A stretch of 10,244 nt of DNA from Actinomycetota bacterium (GTDB taxonomy: Bacteria > Actinomycetota > Thermoleophilia > Gaiellales > Gaiellaceae). A model generated the notes under the pieces. The model was not told the origin of the DNA, searched no databases, and saw only the letters and a program-made list of their open reading frames with translations. Position numbers and translations under genes: made by a program. How positions within the stretch are numbered: position 1 is the stretch's first letter; each line of letters starts with the position of its first letter. Of the stretch, positions 1 to 7,537 are shown in pieces. Location: the NCBI GenBank assembly GCA_003136795.1, contig PLDP01000080.1, forward strand, positions 1 to 10,244. Direction: 5' to 3'.

Positions 1-273
1 GGCGACGACGCGGTGCTCACGGTCGCGGACGACGGCCTGGGCATGGACGCCGCGACGCAGGCGAGGATCTTCGAGCCGTTCTTCACGACCAAGCCGCTTG
101 CCGAGGCGTCGGGGCTCGGCCTCTCGACCGTGCACGGCATCGTCGGCCAGAGCGGGGGCACGGTGCAAGTCGAGAGCGGCGTCGGGCGCGGAACGGTGTT
201 CACTGCGCGCCTGCCACGGGCGGTGCCCGCCCGGTTGCGAGACGCCGAGGCACCCGCTACGCTGGTTGACTGA
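1..273 (+). CDS. Sensor histidine kinase, C-terminal ATP-binding end (partial)
   Basis: The reading frame is open from the window edge and stops at TGA 271-273, so only the last 90 residues are seen. They form the second half of a HATPase_c (GHKL) ATP-binding domain. The G1 box is DDGLGMD (residues about 10-16), the F box is IFEPFFTTKP (about 23-32) and the G2 box is GLGLS (about 38-42), followed by the usual terminal strand GRGTVFTARLP. Kinases of this type use ATP to phosphorylate a conserved His and then a partner response regulator. The FFTTKP...GLGLSTVHGIV pattern is typical of the NtrB/PAS-hybrid group. The usual G-x-G-T before GLGLS is replaced by EAS, a mild deviation. The protein ends about 18 residues after the domain, so no receiver domain is fused at the C-terminus. 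The sensor part and partner lie outside the window. The promoter of the next operon lies inside this 3' end. Confidence 0.9.
   Translation, partial: GDDAVLTVADDGLGMDAATQARIFEPFFTTKPLAEASGLGLSTVHGIVGQSGGTVQVESGVGRGTVFTARLPRAVPARLRDAEAPATLVD
235..263 (+). promoter_or_regulatory. Predicted promoter for the acyl-CoA dehydrogenase/SDR operon
   Basis: A -35-like TTGCGA (235-240) and a -10-like TACGCT (258-263, TANNNT form) are separated by exactly 17 bp. They lie inside the end of the histidine kinase gene. Transcription would start near 270, giving a leader of about 34 nt that contains the AGGAG ribosome site (292-296) before ATG 304. This is inferred from motif and spacing only. Confidence 0.5.
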
Positions 274-285
274 CTCGTCAATCAA
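266..285 (+). promoter_or_regulatory. TetR-type palindromic operator candidate
   Basis: The 20-bp sequence TTGACTGACTCGTCAATCAA is an inverted repeat in which 8 of 10 base pairs are symmetrical (arms TTGAcTGAC and GTCAaTCAA). It covers the predicted transcription start, overlaps the kinase stop codon (271-273) and lies 18 bp before the acyl-CoA dehydrogenase start. TetR-family repressors of fatty-acid and acyl-CoA catabolism typically bind palindromes of this size with TGA/TCA-rich arms. A bound repressor here would block initiation. The regulator gene is not in the window. Confidence 0.6.
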
Positions 286-303
286 TACCCCAGGAGCGCT
301 GAC

Positions 304-1482
<1,179 letters not shown>

Positions 1483-1516
1483 ATCCGTAGGCTTGACGGA
1501 GGATCAAGGATAAAAA

Positions 1517-2350
1517 ATGTCAATCGACATCGATCTCGAAGGGCGCGTGGCGTTCGTCACAGGCGGGTCGCGCGGCCTCGGCCGCGCCGACGCGCTGACG
1601 CTCGCACGTGCGGGCGCGGACGTCGTCATCGCCGACTTGCTCGTTGAATCGGAGCTGAGCGAGGAGACCGACGCCTACGGGCCGCTCGCGACGGTCGCGC
1701 GCACCCAGGGCCTCGTCGGCACCGAGTCGGCGGCCGAGGAGATCCAAGCGATGGGCCGTCGTGCCTTCGCCGTCCGTTGCGACGTGACCGACCGCGACCA
1801 GGTGGCCGCCGCCGTCGGGCGCGCCGTCGACGAGCTCGGCTCCGTCGACATCCTGATCAACAACGCGGGCACTCTCGACCACGTCGGGCAGTTCCCGGAC
1901 CAACAGCTTGCGCTCTGGGAGCGCGACCTGCGGGTCAACCTCACGGGGGCGTTCAACTGCGCCCAGGCCGTGTGGCCGCACATGAAGGAGCGGCAGTGGG
2001 GCCGCATCGTCAACATGGCGTCCGTCGCCGGCACGCTCGGCGGATTCGGCCAGGCGTCCTACTCGACCACCAAGGCCGGGATCCTCGGCCTGACGAAGAC
2101 GCTTGCGCTGGAGGGCGGCCGCCACGGGATCACGGCGAACGCGATCGTGCCGGGGATCATCGGCACCGAGGCCTTCCACATGGCGAGCTCCTCGATGAAC
2201 GAGCGGATCGCCAGCCGGACGGTCTTCAAGCGGCCGGGCGAGCCCCAGGACATCGCGAACGCGATCGCGTTCCTCTGCTCCGACCTCGCCTCGTACGTGA
2301 CGGGAATCGAGCTCAACGTCTCGGGCGGCGTCGAGCTGTTCGTCTTCTAG
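1517..2350 (+). CDS. SDR family NAD(P)-dependent oxidoreductase
   Basis: A 277-residue classical short-chain dehydrogenase/reductase. The Rossmann motif TGGSRGLG is at 15-22, and D40 after the second strand suggests preference for NAD over NADP. NNAG is at 115-118, and the catalytic residues are N141, S169, Y182 and K186 (YSTTK). Such enzymes interconvert hydroxyl and keto groups. Next to an acyl-CoA dehydrogenase, a 3-hydroxyacyl-CoA or related alcohol substrate is likely but unproven. The protein is longer than the usual 250 residues because of an insert of about 25 residues (about 44-72) between the second strand and the next helix. Mycofactocin-linked SDRs also carry an insert there, so that is an alternative assignment. 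ATG 1517 follows GGAGG (1498-1502) and AAGGA (1506-1510). The 34-bp gap from the dehydrogenase supports an operon. Confidence 0.93.
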   Translation: MSIDIDLEGRVAFVTGGSRGLGRADALTLARAGADVVIADLLVESELSEETDAYGPLATVARTQGLVGTESAAEEIQAMGRRAFAVRCDVTDRDQVAAAVGRAVDELGSVDILINNAGTLDHVGQFPDQQLALWERDLRVNLTGAFNCAQAVWPHMKERQWGRIVNMASVAGTLGGFGQASYSTTKAGILGLTKTLALEGGRHGITANAIVPGIIGTEAFHMASSSMNERIASRTVFKRPGEPQDIANAIAFLCSDLASYVTGIELNVSGGVELFVF

Positions 2351-2384
2351 CGAGGTCGTTGCCCAGGCCACCCCCGCCGCTACC

Positions 2385-4208
2385 ATGGCGCGGGCCGTGG
2401 CTGCGTCGTCTTCGGCCGCCCGCGGGCGTTCGGTTGCCCGCTCCCGCTTCTGGAACAGGATCGCGATCCTGGCGCTCGCTGCGGGAGTGCTCGCGGTCGG
2501 TGTCCCGCTCTTCTTCGCCGGCTCAGCCGGCCGGCTTGCCGACGGCACGAAGATCGCCGGCATCGACGTCGGAGGATTGACCCAGACCGGCGCCCGCAGG
2601 CTGCTCGAGCAACGCTCGGAGCGGCTGGCCGACGTGCCCGTGAGCTTCGTCGCCGGAGGCCGGACATTCCCGATCACGCCACGCGCGATGGGGGTCGAAG
2701 TCGACTGGCGCTCCGCGGTCTCGACCGCCGCACGGCAGGGTGGCGGCTTCGGCGTGGTGCGCGGCTACCGCCGGCTCGAGCTCCAGTTCTTCCCGCAGGA
2801 TCTCGCTCCGCCGATTCATTCCTACGGCGCGGCGCTCGACTACGAGCTCGGGCTGCTCAGCAACGCCGTCGACACGCCGCATCGCGAGGCGGCGCTCGTC
2901 CGGCGCGGGCTGCACATCACGATCGCGCCGGAGAAGACCGGCCGCGTCCTCGACCGTGCCGCCGCACGCAACCTGCTCGTTCAGTCGCTCGCGTCGTTCT
3001 CGCGCGCGCCCGTCGCGCTGCCCGTTCGCGTGGACGCGCCGCAGGTGACCGTCGCCTCGCTGACCGCGACTCAGCGTCGCGCCTCGCGGATCATCTCCGG
3101 CCCGGTGACGCTCGTCGCCGGCCAGTCGCGTCTGCCCTTGCCCCGCTGGGAGCTCGCGAAGCTGCTCGATCTCAGCACGATGCGGATCGTCGGGCCGGCT
3201 GCGGATGCGTTCTTCGCGCGTCTCGAGCGCACGGTCGACCGCCCGGCGAAGGATGCGACGTTCGCCGTCTCGAACGGCGCGATCAGCGTCGTCCCGTCGA
3301 AGCCCGGCGTCACGCTCGACGTCCCGCGTTCCGTGGGCGCCGTGCTTGCCGCGGCCGAGCGTCCTGTCAACCGGGTCGCGACGCTCGTCTTGGCCGACCA
3401 GCAGCCGGCGCGCACGACCGCCGACGCGCGCGCGATGGGGATCACCGGGACGGTGAGCAGCTACGAGACCTTCTACGGCGGCGAGCCGAACCGCATCCAC
3501 AACGTCGAGCTCGTCTCGCATCTCGTCGACAACAAGCTGATCGCGCCGGGCGCGACGTTCTCGTTCAACGGCACGACCGGTGAGCGCTCGGCGGAGAAGG
3601 GCTTCCTCGAGGCGCCGGTGATCGTGAACGGCGAGCTCCAGACCGGCCTCGGAGGCGGCGTCTGCCAGGTGTCGACGACCGTCTTCAACGCCGCCTACGA
3701 GGCGGGCCTGCGGATCACCGCGCGAACGAACCACTCGCTGTACATCTCGCACTATCCGCTGGGCCGCGACGCGACGGTCAACTACCCCGACGTCGACCTG
3801 AAGTTCGTGAACGACACCGGGCACTGGCTGCTGCTGCGCACCTGGGTCGGCCCGTCCTCGCTCACCGTCGCCCTCTACGGCACGCCGCAGCATCGCCGGA
3901 TCGAGTCGACGACGGCGCCGCTCACCGTCGATTCCCCGCCGCCGGTGCAGAAGACCGTGGATGCGACGCTGAAGCCCGGCCAGGTCGTCGTCGACGATCC
4001 CGGCATGCCGGCGCAGTCCACGTCGGTGGAGCGGAAGGTGTATGCGCCGAACGGGAAGCTGCTCTCGGACGAGACGTGGTACTCGAGCTACCGCTCGATG
4101 CCGAAGATCGTGCGCGTCGGCCCGAAGGAAAAGAAGAAGAGCACGCCGAAGACGACGACGACTACGACTACGACTACGACTACGACGACCGCGGCGACTC
4201 CGCACTAG
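2385..4208 (+). CDS. VanW family protein, membrane-anchored, with G5-like domain and poly-Thr tail
   Basis: A 607-residue predicted cell-envelope protein. A short basic N-terminus is followed by one hydrophobic segment (about 25-47), so the rest should lie outside the membrane. Residues about 55-110 (GTKIAGIDVGGLT...) and a later stretch resemble the PG_binding_4/YoaR-like domains that precede VanW. The VanW domain covers about 363-510, with LGGGVCQVSTTVFNAA and TNHSLYISHYPLGRDAT as its most conserved parts. A G5-like module follows (about 515-580, ending IVRVGPK), then a KKKKS linker and 13 threonines. VanW proteins occur in some glycopeptide-resistance clusters, but their biochemical role is not established; a wall role is inferred. 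No clear ribosome site precedes ATG 2385. A TTGCCC (2359-2364)/TACCAT (2381-2386) pair could instead drive a near-leaderless transcript starting at GTG 2397, which would remove four residues. The 3' end overlaps the convergent thioesterase gene. Confidence 0.88.
   Translation: MARAVAASSSAARGRSVARSRFWNRIAILALAAGVLAVGVPLFFAGSAGRLADGTKIAGIDVGGLTQTGARRLLEQRSERLADVPVSFVAGGRTFPITPRAMGVEVDWRSAVSTAARQGGGFGVVRGYRRLELQFFPQDLAPPIHSYGAALDYELGLLSNAVDTPHREAALVRRGLHITIAPEKTGRVLDRAAARNLLVQSLASFSRAPVALPVRVDAPQVTVASLTATQRRASRIISGPVTLVAGQSRLPLPRWELAKLLDLSTMRIVGPAADAFFARLERTVDRPAKDATFAVSNGAISVVPSKPGVTLDVPRSVGAVLAAAERPVNRVATLVLADQQPARTTADARAMGITGTVSSYETFYGGEPNRIHNVELVSHLVDNKLIAPGATFSFNGTTGERSAEKGFLEAPVIVNGELQTGLGGGVCQVSTTVFNAAYEAGLRITARTNHSLYISHYPLGRDATVNYPDVDLKFVNDTGHWLLLRTWVGPSSLTVALYGTPQHRRIESTTAPLTVDSPPPVQKTVDATLKPGQVVVDDPGMPAQSTSVERKVYAPNGKLLSDETWYSSYRSMPKIVRVGPKEKKKSTPKTTTTTTTTTTTTTAATPH
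4158..4181 (+). repeat. Hexanucleotide microsatellite (ACGACT)x4 in the poly-Thr codon run
   Basis: Four exact tandem copies of ACGACT lie within 13 consecutive Thr codons (4152-4190) at the end of the VanW gene. The unit is two codons, so gain or loss of a copy would change the tail by two threonines without shifting the frame. The opposite-strand thioesterase stop (4180-4182) lies at the edge of the repeat. Confidence 0.9.
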
Positions 4209-4602
4209 CGATCGCCTCTTGCAGCCAGGTGGGGACGCGCGTCGGCCGGAACGTGCCGGCGTCGACCGTCGCGTGCGCCGTCCAGCCGTCGGCGATCAGC
4301 GTGCCCGCTCGCTCGATCGCGTACTCGTAGCGGAAGCGCGCGCCCCTCACGTCGAGGCAGCGCGCGTGCACGAGCAGCCGGTCGTCGAACCTGGCGGGCT
4401 CCAGGTAGCGGATGTGCGTCTCGAGCACGACCGCCTCGATGCCCAGGTCGCGCAGCTTCTGGTAGCCGCCCGCATGCCGCGCGAGGTAGTCGACGCGCGC
4501 GACCTCGAACCACACGAAGTAGTTCGAGTTGTGGGCGATGCCCTGCGCGTCCGTCTCTGCGAAGCGGACGCGGACTTCGGTTGCGAAGCTGAACCCGTGC
4601 AC
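4180..4602 (-). CDS. Acyl-CoA thioesterase, 4-hydroxybenzoyl-CoA thioesterase (4HBT/YbgC) family
   Basis: A 140-residue single hotdog-fold thioesterase that would hydrolyse an acyl-CoA to the free acid and CoA in the cytoplasm. The family signature RFAETDAQGIAHNSNYFVWF (14-33) is intact. D18 matches the catalytic Asp of the Pseudomonas 4-hydroxybenzoyl-CoA enzyme, and H24/N25 are followed by the long hotdog helix EVARVDYLARH. Length is typical. The start is GTG at 4602; no ATG, GTG or TTG occurs upstream in frame before the neighbouring gene begins, and the family usually begins about 14 residues before RFAETD. I see no good ribosome site. The gene is divergent from the GMC oxidoreductase (47 bp between starts) and its last 29 bp overlap the convergent VanW gene. 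Its substrate is unknown. Confidence 0.93.
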   Translation of the reverse strand: MHGFSFATEVRVRFAETDAQGIAHNSNYFVWFEVARVDYLARHAGGYQKLRDLGIEAVVLETHIRYLEPARFDDRLLVHARCLDVRGARFRYEYAIERAGTLIADGWTAHATVDAGTFRPTRVPTWLQEAIASAESPRSS

Positions 4603-4637
4603 GACGACGCAATGCTCGCAGAACCGATCGCGGGAGA

Positions 4638-4643
4638 GATACT
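4638..4643 (+). promoter_or_regulatory. Predicted -10 element for leaderless GMC oxidoreductase transcript
   Basis: GATACT ends 6 bp before ATG 4650, the spacing expected if transcription begins at the start codon itself. No convincing -35 hexamer is visible 16-18 bp upstream. Similar spacing is seen at two other genes in this window. Confidence 0.4.
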
Positions 4644-4649
4644 CGGGGC

Positions 4650-6197
4650 ATGCATCAGTTCGATGTCGTCGTCGTAGGCAGCGGCTTCGGCGGCGCCGTC
4701 GCCGCGCTGCGGCTGGCCGAGAAGGGCTACCGCGTGGCCGTGCTCGAGGAGGGCCGCCGGTTCGAGCCAGAGGACTTGCCGAAGACGAGCTGGCACGTTC
4801 GCGACTACCTCTGGGCGCCGAGGCTCGGTTGCCGTGGCATCCAGCGCCTCACCCTGCTGCGCGACGTGCTCGTCCTCTCGGGCGCCGGGGTCGGCGGCGG
4901 CTCGCTCGTCTATGCGAACACGCTCTACGAGCCGCCCGCGTCCGTCTGGGCGGACGAGCGCTGGGGCGAGGAGCTCGCGCCCTGGTACGACCAGGCGCGC
5001 CGGATGCTCGGCGTGACGCGCTTTCCCGGCGACACGCCGGCCGACGAGGTGATGCGAGGCATCGCCGACCGGCTCGGGGTCGGCGACACGTTCGAGCACA
5101 CGCCGGTCGGCGTGTGGTTCGGCGAGGACGGAGTCGATCCGTACTTCGGCGGAGCCGGCCCGCTGCGCAACGGTTGCGACCTGCGCGGCGCGTGCATGAC
5201 CGGCTGCCCGCACGGCGCGAAGAACTCGCTCGACCGCAACTACCTGTGGCTCGCCGAGCGCAGCGGCGCCGTGATCCACGCGGACACGAAGGTGGAGCGG
5301 ATCGAGCGCGGCTCGGGCTGGACGGTCGAGACGAGCCGCGGCCGATACCAGGCCCGCGACGTCGTGCTCGCGGCCGGCGTGCTCGGCACCCTCGGCATCC
5401 TGTTCCGGTCCGGGCTCGGTGGGCCTCGCCTCGGCGACGACGTGCGCACGAACTCCGAGGTGATCGTCGGCGCGTCCGCGCGCCACGCCCGCGTGGATTA
5501 CTCGCGCGGCGTCGCGATCACGTCGATGATCCGCGCCGACGAGCACACGCAGATCCAGCCGGTGCGCTACGGCAGGGGCTCGAACCTGATGGGGCTCCTG
5601 GGCACGATCCTCGTCGACGAGGTCGGCCCGGCCCGCTGGCTCGGCGCCGCGCTCCGCCGGCCCGCGGCGTTCGCGCGCAGCCTGTGGCTGCGGCGCTGGT
5701 CGGAGCGCACGGTGATCCTGCTCGTGATGCAGACGCGCGAGAACGCCCTGCGCGTGCGGATGACGAAGCGCGGCCGCCTGACGACGCTCGACTCCGACGC
5801 ACCGGGGCAGATCCCGGTCGCGAACGAGGCGGCGAGGATCGCCGCGGAACTCGTCGGCGGCGACGCCGGCAGCTCGATCAACGAGGTCGTGCTCGGCACG
5901 CCGACGACGGCGCACATCCTCGGCGGCGCCTGCGTCGGCTCTGTCGTCGACCTCTATCACCGCGTGCTCGGCGCGCCCGGCCTGCACGTGGTCGACGGTG
6001 CCGCGGTGAACGCGAATCTCGGCGTCAACCCGTCGCTGACGATCACAGCCCAGGCAGAACGGGCGTGCTCGTTCTGGCCGAACAAGGGCGACGACGACCC
6101 GCGGCCGGCGCTCGGCTCCCCCTACGAGCCGCTGTCGGCGGTGACGCCGTCCAGGCCGGCGGTACCGGCCCAGGCGTCCGCAGCGTTGCGCGCCTAA
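4650..6197 (+). CDS. GMC family FAD oxidoreductase, ChoD (cholesterol oxidase)-like
   Basis: A 515-residue flavoprotein that closely resembles mycobacterial ChoD along its whole length. The FAD-binding motif GSGFGG is at 10-15, with the ribose-binding acidic residue in VLEEG (31-35). KTSWHVRDYLWAPRLGCRGIQR and the GMC block SGAGVGGGSLVYANTLYEPP follow. Near the C-terminus are TAHILGGACVG and VVDGAAVNANLGVNPSLTI, the latter closing the FAD site. The family oxidises alcohols or sterols with FAD; for ChoD itself the sterol oxidase role is debated, so the substrate is open. A Cys-rich segment GCDLRGACMTGCPHGAKN (about 175) matches the position of a richer Cys cluster in ChoD. There is no signal peptide, so it is probably cytoplasmic. 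The start is supported by a leaderless-type -10 (4638-4643). The stop overlaps the stop of the small gene on the other strand. Confidence 0.9.
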   Translation: MHQFDVVVVGSGFGGAVAALRLAEKGYRVAVLEEGRRFEPEDLPKTSWHVRDYLWAPRLGCRGIQRLTLLRDVLVLSGAGVGGGSLVYANTLYEPPASVWADERWGEELAPWYDQARRMLGVTRFPGDTPADEVMRGIADRLGVGDTFEHTPVGVWFGEDGVDPYFGGAGPLRNGCDLRGACMTGCPHGAKNSLDRNYLWLAERSGAVIHADTKVERIERGSGWTVETSRGRYQARDVVLAAGVLGTLGILFRSGLGGPRLGDDVRTNSEVIVGASARHARVDYSRGVAITSMIRADEHTQIQPVRYGRGSNLMGLLGTILVDEVGPARWLGAALRRPAAFARSLWLRRWSERTVILLVMQTRENALRVRMTKRGRLTTLDSDAPGQIPVANEAARIAAELVGGDAGSSINEVVLGTPTTAHILGGACVGSVVDLYHRVLGAPGLHVVDGAAVNANLGVNPSLTITAQAERACSFWPNKGDDDPRPALGSPYEPLSAVTPSRPAVPAQASAALRA

Positions 6198-6352
6198 GCG
6201 GCGGCGCGCTTGACGGGCTTCTCGTCGAGGACCCGAGCGCAGGACGTGCACACCTGCTGCTCGATCTCGTACGGGACGCCCGCCCGCTGCATGAGCACGT
6301 GAACGCGCTTGGCGACGTGCTCGTGGATGTTCGTGGGATGCCGCATGGTCAT
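6194..6352 (-). CDS. 52-residue CxxC (zinc-ribbon-like) small protein
   Basis: This gene is found only by reading the gap between its neighbours on the minus strand. It starts at ATG 6352 (or ATG 6346, two codons later) and stops at TAG 6196-6194. The product begins MTMRHPTNIHEHVAKRV and has an amphipathic helical first half. It then has a single CTSC pair (residues 38-41) and a basic end, KPVKRAAA. One CxxC pair could bind metal as a dimer or act in redox chemistry; it resembles half of a zinc ribbon. A TACTGT -10-like element (6367-6362) lies 9 nt before ATG 6352, so it may be transcribed with a very short leader. It follows dinB on the same strand after 78 bp, and its stop overlaps the GMC stop by 4 bp (CTAA). 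I believe it is coding because of the ordered composition and the tidy packing. Function is unknown. Confidence 0.72.
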   Translation of the reverse strand: MTMRHPTNIHEHVAKRVHVLMQRAGVPYEIEQQVCTSCARVLDEKPVKRAAA

Positions 6353-6430
6353 CGTGGTCTCACAGTAGTCGGCACCGGAACAATTGAATAGACCGAAACG
6401 GTGAAAATCCTGCTAACCGCCGGTAACAGT

Positions 6431-7492
6431 TCAGACGAGGGCGGACAGAGAAAGTTGCACGTGCTCCTCCAGTCCGGACACGCCCACCCCGACGAGCCGC
6501 AGCGGGCCGGGGCGGTCCCGGAGCGCGCGATCGAGGAGCGAGCACGCGAGCTCGCCGATCCGCACGGCGTCGTCGGTGCCCACCGCGAGCGACGTAGAGC
6601 GGGTCCGGATGGCGAAGTCCGGATAGCGCACCTTTGTCGTGACCGTGCGGGCGACCTGGCCCCGGCCGAGCAGATGCTCCGCGAGCTTCTCCGACATGCG
6701 CCGCAGCTCGTCGTGGAGGCGCTCCGGGTCGGCGATGTCACGCTCGAACGTCTCCTCCTGTGAGATCGAGATGCGTTCGGTCGACAGCTCGAGCGGCCGG
6801 GGGTCGATCCCGCGCGCGCGGTCGCGCAGCTCGCGGCCGACCTTGCCCTGCATGACGTGCTGCAGCTCGTCGTCGGTGATCGCCGCGATGGCGCCGATCG
6901 TCTCGATCCCGAGCCGGACGAGCCGCTCCTCCGCTCGCGGGCCGACGCCCGGGAGAATCCGGATCGGGAACGGCGCGAGGAATGCGGCCTCGCGGCCGGG
7001 GCGGACGACGGTCAGCCCGCCGGGCTTGCGCCGGTCGGAGGCGACCTTCGCGACCACCTTCGACGTGGCGACGCCGAGCGAGCACGAGAGCCGGGTGCGC
7101 GCCCGCACCACCGCCCGCACCGCTTCCGCGAGCGCGCGCGCGTCGTCGAACACCGGCGCCACCTCGCCCAGGTCGAGGTAGCCCTCGTCGATCCCCGCCT
7201 GCTCGACGGTCGGCACGATCTCGCGGACCCGCGACCAGACCTCGCGTGAGTAGTCGCGGTAGAGCGAATGGCGCGGCCGGACGAAGACGGCCTGCGGGCA
7301 GCGGCGCAGCGCCTCGGCCGCCGACATCGCCGAGTGGATCCCGAAGCCCCGTGCGACGTAGTTGCAGGTCGCGACGACCCCGCGCCCGTGCGGGTCGCCC
7401 CCGACGATCAGCGGCACCCGCCGCAGCTCCGGCTGCTCCAGCTCCTCGACGGCGGCGAAGAACGCGTCGAGGTCGAGGTGCGCGACGATCAT
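6431..7492 (-). CDS. dinB: DNA polymerase IV (Y-family translesion polymerase)
   Basis: A 353-residue Y-family polymerase that copies past damaged bases with low fidelity. The first metal-binding motif is HLDLDAFFAAVE (5-16, acidic residues D7 and D9, with F11/F12 at the steric-gate position). The second is GIDEGYLDL (100-108, D102 and E103), with Gly in place of the common Ser. SLGVATSKVVAKVASDRRKPGGL (138-160) is the conserved palm segment. A helix-hairpin-helix ILPGVGPRAEERL lies at 179-191. The little-finger domain follows ISISQEETF (241-249). The C-terminus has QLSLS (346-350), close to the QLxLF sliding-clamp motif but lacking the final Phe. The frame stays open far upstream, but the protein family begins at ATG 7492. 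That start has a -10-like TACCCT (7505-7500) about 7 bp before it, suggesting a leaderless mRNA. A LexA-like box overlaps this promoter. Confidence 0.95.
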   Translation of the reverse strand: MIVAHLDLDAFFAAVEELEQPELRRVPLIVGGDPHGRGVVATCNYVARGFGIHSAMSAAEALRRCPQAVFVRPRHSLYRDYSREVWSRVREIVPTVEQAGIDEGYLDLGEVAPVFDDARALAEAVRAVVRARTRLSCSLGVATSKVVAKVASDRRKPGGLTVVRPGREAAFLAPFPIRILPGVGPRAEERLVRLGIETIGAIAAITDDELQHVMQGKVGRELRDRARGIDPRPLELSTERISISQEETFERDIADPERLHDELRRMSEKLAEHLLGRGQVARTVTTKVRYPDFAIRTRSTSLAVGTDDAVRIGELACSLLDRALRDRPGPLRLVGVGVSGLEEHVQLSLSALV

Positions 7493-7493
7493 G

Positions 7494-7507
7494 CGAACAA
7501 GGGTACG
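7494..7507 (-). promoter_or_regulatory. LexA (SOS) box candidate at the dinB promoter
   Basis: On the plus strand the site reads CGAAC-AAGG-GTACG. It matches the Gram-positive/actinobacterial LexA consensus CGAAC-N4-GTTCG at 9 of 10 specified bases with the exact 4-bp spacer. It begins 2 bp from the dinB start codon and covers the predicted -10 (7500-7505), where a repressor would block transcription. The link to LexA is inferred from consensus match plus gene identity. Confidence 0.5.
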
Positions 7508-7525
7508 GTCCGAACCGGCGAGGGT

Positions 7526-7531
7526 GATAAT
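7526..7531 (+). promoter_or_regulatory. Predicted -10 element for leaderless transcript of the 12-Cys exported protein
   Basis: GATAAT, one base from the TATAAT consensus and AT-rich in a GC-rich setting, ends 6 bp before GTG 7538. This places the transcription start at or next to the start codon. It lies about 20 bp from the oppositely directed dinB -10 element. No good -35 is visible. Confidence 0.45.
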
Positions 7532-7537
7532 CCAGGT

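Noticed and set aside
266..294. TTGACT (266-271) considered as a -35 hexamer
   Set aside because: No -10-like sequence lies 16-18 bp downstream (the region reads CCCCAGGAGC); the palindrome and the upstream promoter explain it better.
1520..2677. Long minus-strand frame of 385 codons opposite the SDR gene
   Set aside because: It is Arg/Asp/Ala-rich with no domain signature and mirrors the high-GC third positions of the SDR gene, which has intact catalytic motifs.
4152..4190. Tandem repeat considered as a CRISPR array or other non-coding repeat
   Set aside because: The unit is only 6 bp with no spacers and it encodes a run of threonines in frame.
2523..4205. Minus-strand frame of 560 codons opposite the VanW gene
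   Set aside because: Low-complexity Arg/Asp composition and no recognisable motif; the plus strand has the VanW signature.
4347..6391. Very long frames on both strands over the thioesterase and GMC genes
   Set aside because: These are out-of-frame or antisense products of GC-rich coding DNA, biased to Arg, Ala and Pro, and conflict with two well-recognised genes.
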